64,000 nt of DNA from Lobosporangium transversale. Taxonomy: Eukaryota > Mortierellomycota > Mortierellomycetes > Mortierellales > Mortierellaceae. Every line of letters starts with the position of its first letter. Position 1 is the first letter of the stretch. Shown in pieces: positions 55,336-64,000 of this stretch. Under the pieces are notes generated by a model that did not search any database, had not been told where the DNA came from, and saw only the letters and a list, made by a program, of their open reading frames with translations. Both the position numbers and the translations under genes were made by a program. The DNA is taken from positions 1,488,001-1,552,000 of the forward strand of contig NW_019028979.1 of NCBI RefSeq assembly GCF_002105155.1, in the 5' to 3' direction.

Positions 55336-56525
55336 ATGGCTGTTCGTAGGTGCAAAAAAACTAAAAAAAAAAAAAAAAAAAAAAATCAATGATAGTTTAG
55401 GTCTAAGTTTTTTTTTTTTTTTTTTTTACAAGCCATAAACACTGGCTTAATCTTTTTTTTTTTTTTTTTTTTTTTTTTGTGGAATGGACAACATTAAGGA
55501 CATTGTGTTGCTTCAAACAGAAAAAAAAAAAAAAAATTCTCGACAGTATCAATAAAACGATGGTCGATTTTTTTTAACACGCATGTCCTACTATAACAGA
55601 AAAGAAAGAAAACTTACAAATCAATTGACCTTATTTTGTTTCTTACTTCTTATTCTTCAGGTGCTCAATTCGAAAATAATAACGAGATTGGCGTCTTTGC
55701 CATGCTCACTAACAGCTACTGCTTAGTTGCCATTGGTGGTTCTGAGAACTTTTACAGGTAATTATGATTATGATTAATATTGCCATTATTATTGTTGTTT
55801 TTTTGTAGAATGTAAGCATATCAAGGTTTTAAAAACGCAATATATATATATATTTTTTTTTTAAAAAAAAAAAAAAAAACTCCAACCTCATTATAGTGTC
55901 TTCGAAGCAGAGTTGAAGGATGTTATCCCTATTGTTCATACTAGCATTGCCGGTACTCGTATCATTGGTCGTCTCTGTGTTGGCAACAGGCATGGTCTTT
56001 TGGTTCCTTCGACGACGACGGACCAGGAACTTCAACACTTGAGGAACTCATTGCCCGATAGTGTTGCGATCCAACGTGTAGAGGAGAGACTTTCAGCGTT
56101 AGGGAATGTTATTGTATGCAACGACTATGTTGCATTGGTACACCCAGATATCGATCGAGAAACAGAAGAGATCATTGCAGACGTATTGAAGGTTGAGGTA
56201 TTCCGTCAGACGATCGCAGATAATGTATTGGTGGGATCTTATTGTGCGTTGAGTAATCAAGGTGGATTAGTTCACCCTCATACCTCTATCCAAGATCAGG
56301 ATGAATTGTCATCATTGCTTCAGGTGCCCCTGGTCGCCGGTACTGTGAACCGTGGTTCGGATGTCATTGGAGCAGGGTTGTTGGTGAATGACTGGTGTGC
56401 CTTTGCAGGTCTGGACACAACTGCAACAGAGTTGTCAGTGATTGAGGGCGTCTTCAAGCTCCAGGATAATGGTCCAAGTGCGATTGTTGAGGACATGCGT
56501 GATTCCTTGGTCGACTCAATGGTCT

Positions 56526-56527
<2 letters not shown>
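55336..56527 (+). CDS. TIF6: translation initiation factor eIF6 (60S anti-association factor)
   Basis: Three exons (55336-55345, only 10 nt; 55661-55757; 55897-56527) give 245 aa, the exact family length. The first junction yields [17 protein letters not shown], matching the invariant eIF6 N-terminus; an alternative donor 4 nt later breaks the frame. Further motifs are [34 protein letters not shown], a stretch containing [14 protein letters not shown], and [14 protein letters not shown]. The five-fold pseudo-symmetric protein binds the 60S subunit, blocks joining and takes part in 60S maturation. Intron 1 is 315 bp and full of A/T homopolymers, longer than most introns here. AATAAA-like signals appear near 56615. 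Confidence 0.97.
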
Positions 56528-56556
<29 letters not shown>

Positions 56557-56831
56557 ACACTTCACACAACGCCATTCAACTTTCCTCCAACTTGTAGATG
56601 ATTCACTTGCAATAATAAAGATAAATTAAATATAAAAAAGCTGCATCTTTCCCACAGCTTTGATCGTCCGTTTATTTCCATGATATTATCAAGCGTTATG
56701 GTGAGAATCATCTCTTCCCACAACCCTTTTAAGACGAATTAATCAGGTGATGAAGTCCTTCGTCCTTTGTTATTTGTTACCTTTTTTTTTTATTTTGCTC
56801 ATCTGGCCTTTTTGCATTTTTGAAAAATTTA
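56528..56831 (+). other. intergenic region, eIF6 to membrane/coiled-coil orphan
   Basis: It contains a poly-A run directly after the eIF6 stop, polyadenylation-like signals and a short promoter. Nothing else seen. Confidence 0.5.
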
Positions 56832-58160
56832 ATGGATACTCAAGACAGAGATAGAGTCAGGAGGAGGGGAAGGAACAGGCAAGACAACGATGATGCATCG
56901 TTAGGATCAAGTTCATTAACATTCCCACAGTTTCCTTCGGGCATGAATGCGTCTAATTCGTCCCCATTCACATCGCCATATAGACAACTGCAATTACAAC
57001 AACTGCAACTACAACAACACCAACAACAACTGCAGCAGCAGCAACAGCAGCAGCAACAGCAGCAGCAACAGCAGCAGCAACAGCAGCACCAACAACAGCA
57101 GCACCAACAGCAGCAGCAGCACAAACAACAGCAATATGCCGATTGGGATGCATCGGTTGCACGGCAACTAGGCCAATATCTCTTTGGGATAATGAGCTAT
57201 CTGTGGGAAACAATCATTGGATGTTTTTTGGTACTTCGCCCAATTTTTTCACTGGTCCTGGCAGTCGTGGTAGTCTTTCTGATAGTAGTAGCACTGGGCA
57301 GAGGTATATTCGCGTCAGTATGCAAAGTTCCGTTGGTTCCCATGATGTTACCATGTCCAGCAGTAGCAGCCACGGATACCTTTCAAGTGCCTGATTTTGC
57401 AGGCGTCATTGATGATAATGCATCGGCTCTTTTAACACTTTTAAATTCGATGAATAACTTGAATCCAGCGTTTATACCCAAAAAGATCAAAAACAAGATC
57501 AAAAGTAAAGGCCAACGCCTTTTTGGACGTAAGAGTAAAGAAGGGGGAGCGGCAGCAGGAACAAGAAGTATAACGACTACGAAGACGGCGACGACCACGG
57601 CGACGTCACACGCGGATGGTGGGCAACAGTATTATTACGGAGAAGGATTTGGGCAACCGGATATGAATGACAACTATGATATTCCAGAAGATTCGGGTTA
57701 TAGTGGTAGTGAGGATGAAATGGAGGAGGATGATCCATATGGATTGAATGTCCATGCACGGGTCGGAGGACTGCCCTTACCCTTGTTATTGAAACGTTCT
57801 GAGATGGCGGTGGTGGATTTGAAGGTGGTGGTGAAGCATTCGTCGTTACCAGATCAATCAAAAGAGATGCTGGTACAGTTATTGGAAGTGTTTCATTCCC
57901 GAGCTGGGGCAACGGCTAGAAACATGCAGTTTTTGCAGTCTCGAGCGAACGGATGTGTTGATGGGTTGGTGGTTCGGAATAGGTATCTGATTGCAGAGTT
58001 GGATCGTTTGGAGAAGCAACTGGAAAAGAAAAATGGAATGTGGGATATGGTTTCAGATTTTTTTTCAGGTACCAATGGTAAGAATAAGGCGAGAGAGGGG
58101 GAGACAGTTCAGTCCCAACTGACTGTAATGGTTGAATTAAATATATAAGATCGCATGCTG

Positions 58161-58191
<31 letters not shown>

Positions 58192-58978
58192 TACCAAGAG
58201 ATATTAAAATTGTTGACCTTGTTAATTAATCAATTAGAGATTCAAGTTAAGGCTGAGCGTAAGCTAGAGCAATTGTACAAGTCCACAATGGATGAGAGTC
58301 GTAAGCATGTCCAAGATCTTATTCTGCGGTCCAAAGAAGTTTTAGAGGGGTAAACGAATCAAGATGATTCCTCGAATTTTTTTTTATTTTTTTATTTTAT
58401 ACTATTCTTCTTTCTTTTAATATCTAGCCTGTTTCTTCATTTTCTTCTCTAGCCTGGATACACTTGATCAAACATTAGGAACTATCAACGACTTGATAAC
58501 TCAGGAGAATCGGCAACAAAAGACTGCAAATGACGAGATTCTTGCGCAGCTGTGGACTATATTAGGTGGTAACCAAGTGGAGCGTGAACAATATCGTGAA
58601 AACTTGGAATTGTTACAATCTATGGATGTACAACGCAAAGCGATTTTTGGGCAGATCGAGGGTGCTCTTTACAAATTGACCAATTTTGAAGCCGACATGG
58701 GGGTTTTGCGTGAGAAGATTTTCAGCGCTTCAGTAGGAGCGACTTTTGAGGATGAATACCAGCATCATCATCAGACAGTTAAGGCGCCAAAAGAAGGTGA
58801 AGGAGAGAGAGTGGGAGCAGACTCATTCAGAGCTGGGCAGGCATCAATGCTTAAAGTGCATATTCAGCAGATTGAGCTTGTGACCCAGCGATTGAAAGCA
58901 CGGAGCTTTCTGGCGGATACAATGAATAGTGGTCAAACGGGCACGGCGGGCCAAGGAAGAGGAGAGCGTTTAGGATAA
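56832..58978 (+). CDS. polyQ, membrane-spanning, coiled-coil protein of unknown function
   Basis: Three exons (56832-58077, 58238-58349, 58453-58978) give 627 aa. The N-terminus is basic and disordered, followed by a Gln tract of ~40 (residues ~50-100). A long hydrophobic block at ~117-165 (LFGIMSYLWETIIGCFLVLR, then LVLAVVVVFLIVVALG) could form one or two membrane passes. A Cys/Pro-rich stretch follows, then a basic patch and an acidic patch. The C-terminal ~280 residues are mostly helical with heptad-like spacing (EIQVKAERKLEQLYKSTMDE; VEREQYRENLELLQSMDVQR). I recognise no named domain. The layout (membrane anchor plus long coiled coil) would suit an organelle-tethering or nuclear-envelope protein, but this is a guess. 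Confidence 0.8.
56995..57133 (+). repeat. CAG/CAA tract encoding polyglutamine
   Basis: About 140 bp of mixed CAA and CAG codons, with CAC interruptions, lies inside exon 1 of the membrane/coiled-coil orphan. The interruptions make it an impure triplet repeat. Confidence 0.9.
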
Positions 58979-60476
58979 GAAAAAAGATCGTGTATTGTGT
59001 CTATAATAAATTAAATTATGATATTGTGTAAGATCGTCAGGAGAATTACGTTTATAAACAACCCCAGCTGACTTGGAATTAATTTTATTTTGTGTTCAAT
59101 GTGGCGGATGTTCTAAGGAAATATAAATATTTATATAAAGATGTGTGCGTTGAGCCATGACCAGAATGACAGTGCACCCAGCCCAGTTAATGTCGTTTTT
59201 CTTTTTCTTTTTCTTTTTTTTTTTTTTTTACACTTTCTCACGTTGTTTTGGTGCATTGAACAGGATACATGTATATACACCACAAGACGACTGAGCACCA
59301 TGGGGTCCAGAGCCCATCAAATACATCGAGAGAGAGAAAGAGAGAGAAATAGAGAGAACCTTGGTTGAAATCAAAGAAGCAGGAACAGAGAAGGAAAGAA
59401 AGGTAAGAAAAGATGGAAAATACTAACCATCTCATCAATCCAATCTGGTCTTCCCCCAATCCCAGTTGAATCCAATCCAGTCACTTAATTAAATAAAAAT
59501 AAAAAGTAAAAGTAAAAAGCAAAAATAAAAATATGTCAGGCCGTACATTGATGAAACGAATGAATTATTAATAAGAGATTAAAATATATTAAAAGAGAGA
59601 GAGAGAGAGAGAGAGGAAGAGAGAAAGAGAAAGAAAGAGCAAGAGCGAGGAGTAAAAAATGGATACGTTTGTGTTCATCGACGAAACAGACGGAAAATAA
59701 AATGATGCACCCTTTTTTTTTATTTTTTTTTTTATTACAGGAACATGGTTGAGATGCATGCAGATGCCCAATTGAACACTCTCTTTAAAAATATTTCTTT
59801 TACAAATGTCGGGGTGGAGTGGGTAGGCGACGGGAACGACAGACATGGTTCGTGGTTTGGTCCCTCGTTTACATGTAGCCCTGCTTGGTAGCCTTGTGGG
59901 AGTATCGAGTAGAATTTTTGACTTTTAGAGTGACATTTGACGAATTACAACGCACTGATCCAATTCTCTTTTTTTTATATGTGTGCGTGTGTGGTGTTGT
60001 TTCTTTTTCTCTTTCTCTTTTTTCTTTTTCCTTATTCTTGTTCGCCCCTTGCTCATTCTCTTCTCTTTCTCTTTCTTCTTCCTCTCTTTACTCTGTAACT
60101 CACTCTTATCGAGTGAGCAGCCAGCAGAATCCTTTACGACCCCATTTCGCTTCTTACATGTAATCGTATTAATTACTTGTCTTCTTTTTCTTTTACTTTC
60201 TTTCCTTCTACTCTTCCTTCATTTCTTTCTCATTCTTTTCGTAACTACCAAATACCCTTATTTTTCTTCACTTCTTCTTTGAGCCCACATTTATACGCAC
60301 GCATTTCCATTCTTTCTTTTTTTCTTTTTTCCTAAATCAACATCTCTTCACTCCTAATCTTATTTCTTCATTGCTTCCATCCTGAATCTCTTACACTTTA
60401 TTTGACACAATTACTCCATTTTTCGAGCTACATTCATTGCATAACTTTTTACAGATTAACGAAAAATAGCAACATC
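58979..60476. other. 1.5-kb intergenic region with GA/CT simple repeats
   Basis: It holds GA-rich runs (59328-59358, 59595-59640), T runs and, from ~59970 to 60,470, a strongly C/T-rich stretch that looks like the leader of the transcript starting near 60477. Minus-strand frames around 59400-59846 are short; see findings. Confidence 0.5.
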
Positions 60477-60807
60477 ATGGCAGGTAAGAATTAATTAATT
60501 TAACAATTGTGATGAACTGTTATTGCTCATTAATAGGACAGAGCAAGGCGGGACAGGACAGGATAAGACAGGACAGAACAGAACAGGACAGGACAGGACA
60601 AACAAACAAACAAACAAAAAAAAAAAAAAAAGACAGTATATCATGGATCTTTATTACATGGAATGACAAAGCCAAGCAAGGGAAACCCCCTTGTTAATTG
60701 ATGTCTCCTTACATCTTTTTTTTAAACAATTTGAGTAATACGCAGCCCAACAATCAAAGATATTTATTCACTATGACACTATGACGGAATTGCCTCGTGA
60801 ACATTAG
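60477..60807 (+). CDS. candidate 22-codon spliced micropeptide gene
   Basis: A 7-nt first coding exon (60477-60483, ATGGCAG) meets a consensus GTAAGA donor. Position 60746 follows a T-rich tract and ACGCAG acceptor. Joining them gives an in-frame peptide of 22 residues starting MAAQQSK and ending TELPREH, with stop at 60805-60807. The upstream ~500 bp is C/T-rich like the leaders of bona fide genes here, and the start-proximal intron matches TIF6 and the myosin light chain. I recognise no family. It could instead be the 5' part of a longer, differently spliced gene or a non-coding transcript. Confidence 0.35.
60536..60620 (+). repeat. GGACA/ACAGG pentamer repeat and CAAA run
   Basis: About 13 imperfect copies of a GGACA-type 5-nt unit are followed by (CAAA)n, inside the proposed intron of the micropeptide gene. 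Confidence 0.8.
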
Positions 60808-60945
60808 ATCTGTCAATGTTTTTTTCTTTTTATCGGGTTCTAAAAAAAAATATTCATTTCAAATATTATCTCGACTGAACAAGTGGCGATTAATGATCAA
60901 CAAAATCAATAAGAAAGACATCATAGAATCTTTTTTTTTTTTAAA

Positions 60946-60981
<36 letters not shown>

Positions 60982-61605
60982 GGAGGGGGACGAATAGACT
61001 GGATCAAACAAGTATTCAGGACCAAGCAAAGTGTTAATGATGAATTGGTCAAGCAAGCGCCAAAAAAAAAAAAAAAAAAAAAAAAAAGATAATGGGTAGT
61101 TAAGGATACAGTAAAGTGAGAGAGAAATGAGATAGCAACTATGGCAAAAAACAGTGATGCGAACAGTCTTCATCTTTATCAAGGAGCAGCAAATAGATCA
61201 AAGATGATACTTTGATCCCAAAACTAGAAGACTTTTAATTGTGTGAAGACATAATCTTCTGGGTTTTTTTTTCTTTTTTTCCTTTTTTGTTTTTCTTCTA
61301 TACTCCGTTACAACTCATCGGATAATTACATGGATTGAAATAAGGAGCAAAGACAACATAGCAAGGAAGAATCTGGATGGCTATATGACGCAGGAGTAGA
61401 GAATAGGATGAGACAAAGAGTCGTTTTAATATCATTTGGATGATGAGCATACTATTCAACAGGACATAAATATCTATTTATTTATATATACATGGACGTT
61501 TGGATTTTTTTTTCCCTTTACCAGAAATCTGTTAACCTCACCCCACATGTCACACCTGTTTGTGCGATCACACCAGCGATATTATGGTATTTTCTAACAC
61601 TCACA
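60808..61605 (+). other. intergenic region upstream of the PP4R1-like gene
   Basis: It contains T/A runs (60931-60980, 61062-61087) and AT-rich sequence with a TATATATA element near 61483. No coding signal before 61606. Confidence 0.5.
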
Positions 61606-63025
61606 ATGGGATCTCACTCGTTAGATCTTGGTCTTTACTTTGGTGGAGAAGAGGACGATACACAACTAGATCAGGAAGATAAGAATCTCTCCTACCTTGA
61701 ACTCTCAAACGAACAAGATGACTCGTATGATGTGATTGACACGGAGACACTGCTAGCAGAGATGAGTTCAGGTAAGTAGCAATTCGATATCTAAGTCTTT
61801 TCAGTGGACATAAGAACACACAGACACATAAAAGCATTATGGAAGTCAGACTATAGTACGCTTAATACTAACCTTAAAAGTATCGGATATTCTGATTTGA
61901 ACTAATAGAGCCTAGTCAGAGGAGTAATGGAGAGCTGAATGTCGATACGGATGTGGTTCAGATGTTTGGCGATCCAGAACTGCCTCCAGTAGAGAAGGCG
62001 CGTCTGCTCTCCAAGAGTGATTATGACTTTCATCGGTATGAAATCTGGTCATCCTCAACGGTAGAGGAGATGATGGCAAAAAAAAAAAAAAAAAAAAAAA
62101 AACATGGATAAACCATAACGGGAGCTAATTCCGCTTTTTGCAACCTTGACTGATCGTCTATAGTGCCTTCCTTGCAAGAGAGGTTGTAACCTTGTTGCCA
62201 TCCATGGATATTGGCGATGCCATCTCCTCCATCGTCCCTATCGTTCGTGAGCTTTCAGCAGATTCTCAAGAATCAGTCAGGGAATCACTGGCGTCTCAAC
62301 TCGACAAGATTGTTTTATATTTCTATCAGGTAAAAGTCGCGAGCTTCTTTATCTTTCTGAACTTGTTATTGTTTTTGTTTTTGTTTAAAAAAAGAAAAAA
62401 AAAAAGCTAACAAACGAAAGGTTTCTTTAATCCATTTATCGGAACAGAATGCGATAATCACGGATGAGAAAGCATTAACAGATACTGAGAAAGAGACAAA
62501 GGATGCCAACACCCCACATCAACCATCAAATTCCGCCGCACTGGCACATAATACCTTCACTCCTATTTTCATTAATCTTTTGCTGGACCAAAATGCTGCA
62601 ATCGCACATCAAACTCGCGAGGCTGTCCGCTCAGTGGCTGAAAACTGTCGCGAGGATCTCTTGGAAAGCGAGGTTTTGGATGGAGTCATTGCAGGGTTAG
62701 AAAAACTTTATAATAATTCATCTGCTTCAGAGCTCAAACAGGGATTGAACATGAACGGCGAAACCGATCAAGATGGGGAAGCAGAACTTGGAAAGATGCT
62801 GGTTGTTGTGGTTAGTCCAATTAAAGCATGAATAGGATACTGCCAAGTGCTTCCTTACTCCCTTTAACTCGCTTAGTATTAACACTCTTTTATCCTTACT
62901 TAATTACCGTGTTTAGCTATTGACTTCGTTGGCAAAAACTCTCGGCAAAGACAGGTGTACTCAGATTGTACTACCTAAACTAGAAAAGCTTATGAGCAAC
63001 TCTCAATTCTTTGTTCGCAAAGTAT

Positions 63026-63058
<33 letters not shown>

Positions 63059-64000
63059 AGATAGTGACTTTTAAGCAAAGTATAAGCTTTTTTTCACCTC
63101 TCCTAGAAATTGACATTCTATTTTGTTGATACAATTTAGGAAATTGTGATTGCTTTAGGGACACTATGCAAGGTTGTGGATCAACGTGTAGTGATTGACA
63201 AGCTACTACCACTGTATGATACTTTCGTGCATGATGACACATGGCATATTCGACGAGCTTGTTGCACGGTTCTTGCCTCCTTCGTATCATCATTACCCGT
63301 AGAGATGAAGACCAAGAAGGTGGAAGAGATTTACGATTTATATTCAGTAGATGTCAGCAGAAGTGTTCGTAACTCCATTATGGAAGTCCTAGGTGAGGTT
63401 ATTGCTGGATTTGAAGAGGGAAAAGTCCCAGATTCCCTCTTGAATCACTTCTTAAACATGGGACAGCAACCAATGAATGAGCATGAATTAGCCGTAATGT
63501 GCGCTTTTAGTTTCCCTGGTAAGTGAAGAATAAGTTTTTATTTTTCTTTTAATCGATGATCATTTGTGACAAAGCTGATACTTTTTTTATTTTTTATTTT
63601 ATTTTTATAGCTGTTATTTTGACTGCTGGTCGGTCAAAATGGGAAATGATGAAACCTGTATACATGAAATTGGCTGCGACATTCAGGTCTCCAATCCGGA
63701 GGTCTTTAGCTTGCTCGCTCCACGAAGTGGCTCGTATTCTTGGACCTGAAATAGCTGATCGCGACCTTGCAGTGGCTTTCTCTGATTGCTTAGTGGCAGA
63801 GGACGAGGTCAAAGAAGGTGTTATTGGGCATGTTGTAGAGTTTATTTCGTGTCTTTCACCACAATGTCGGTCATATGCGCTTCGCAATATCTATAATGCT
63901 TGGTCAGAACTGGAGAGATCCAGTAACTGGCGTCTGCGCGACTCTTTAGCCGGTCAGTTACCGGCACTATGCGAGATTGCAGAAGCAAAAGATTTATTAG
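61606..64000 (+). CDS. PP4 regulatory subunit 1-like HEAT-repeat protein (3' partial)
   Basis: Exons 61606-61771, 61909-62035, 62164-62329, 62448-62810, 62917-63021, 63140-63518 and 63611 onward are in phase. About 565 residues are visible before the window ends. After an acidic N-terminus (YFGGEEDDTQLDQEDKN) come HEAT repeats of the PPP4R1 type: ARLLSKSDYDFHRAFLAREV, VRESLASQLDKIVLYF, ALGTLCKVVDQRVVIDKLLP, WHIRRACCTVLASFVSSL and VRNSIMEVLGEVIAGFEE. The scaffold subunit binds the PP4 catalytic subunit and steers its substrates. The PP2A A-subunit scaffold is built similarly, but the acidic N-terminus and the position of the first repeats favour PPP4R1. The start is the ATG at 61606; upstream in-frame codons begin at another ATG at 61492 but read as poor sequence. 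Confidence 0.88.

Noticed and set aside
56840-57124. Cys-repeat frame on minus, and Asn/Ser and Ala/Val repeat frames
   Set aside because: All are readings of the CAG/CAA tract in the wrong frame or strand.
1-64000. tRNA, rRNA, CRISPR or autonomous transposase genes
   Set aside because: Reading both strands I found no tRNA T-loop/anticodon arrangement, no rRNA sequence, no spacer-repeat array and no transposase or reverse-transcriptase motif. A tRNAscan or profile search could still reveal a missed tRNA.

Overview
The window is nuclear DNA from an intron-rich filamentous fungus of an early-diverging lineage. Mucoromycota is likely, and Mortierellomycotina is my best guess. The evidence is the gene content (Kre9-like and kelch surface proteins, an F-box/PP2-like protein, LSB6-type PI4K, Cdc4-type myosin light chain), many short GT-AG introns with GTAAGT-like donors, ATG-only or very short first coding exons, pyrimidine-rich leaders, and dozens of A or T homopolymers of 15-40 nt outside exons. 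I see no rRNA, tRNA, CRISPR array or autonomous transposon. All gene models are spliced by eye from splice-site consensus, reading-frame continuity and family similarity.

Layout. 0.3-6.3 kb: a membrane-anchored SAM methyltransferase (+), an ACT-domain protein (-), a nitrobindin-type heme protein (-), an unresolved minus-strand locus, and COP9 signalosome subunit 1 (+). 6.7-14.4 kb, all on +: a membrane glutaredoxin, mitochondrial ornithine carbamoyltransferase, an F-box/PP2-like protein, and a PDCD2/Tsr4-type ribosomal-protein chaperone. 14.5-17.8 kb, minus: an Mtc1-like protein and an FKBP-TPR isomerase. 18.5-21.0 kb: an 858-residue disordered orphan.

22-32.7 kb is a neighbourhood of four predicted type I single-pass surface proteins: two paralogous kelch-ectodomain proteins (+), then two paralogous Kre9/Knh1-like proteins with mucin or proline stalks (-). 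A 26-bp inverted repeat, possibly a MITE, lies between the latter two. 33.5-38.6 kb, minus: a four-CBS AMPK-gamma-like protein and an Arb2-domain protein.

38.6-42.0 kb is a gene-poor, simple-repeat, pyrimidine-rich tract in front of a C2H2 transcription factor (+). It is followed by a Cdc4-type myosin light chain (-), a very large type II PI 4-kinase (+), a mucin-like membrane protein with a GGGY-repeat tail (+), eIF6 (+), a membrane/coiled-coil orphan with a long CAG/CAA tract (+), a candidate two-exon 22-codon micropeptide (+), and a PP4 regulatory subunit 1-like HEAT protein that runs off the right edge.

Most conserved genes are unlinked housekeeping functions: proteostasis, ribosome biogenesis, arginine biosynthesis, phosphoinositide signalling and cytokinesis. 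The only apparent functional grouping is the 22-33 kb block of surface proteins. It looks like local duplication of cell-wall or receptor-like genes rather than a metabolic cluster.
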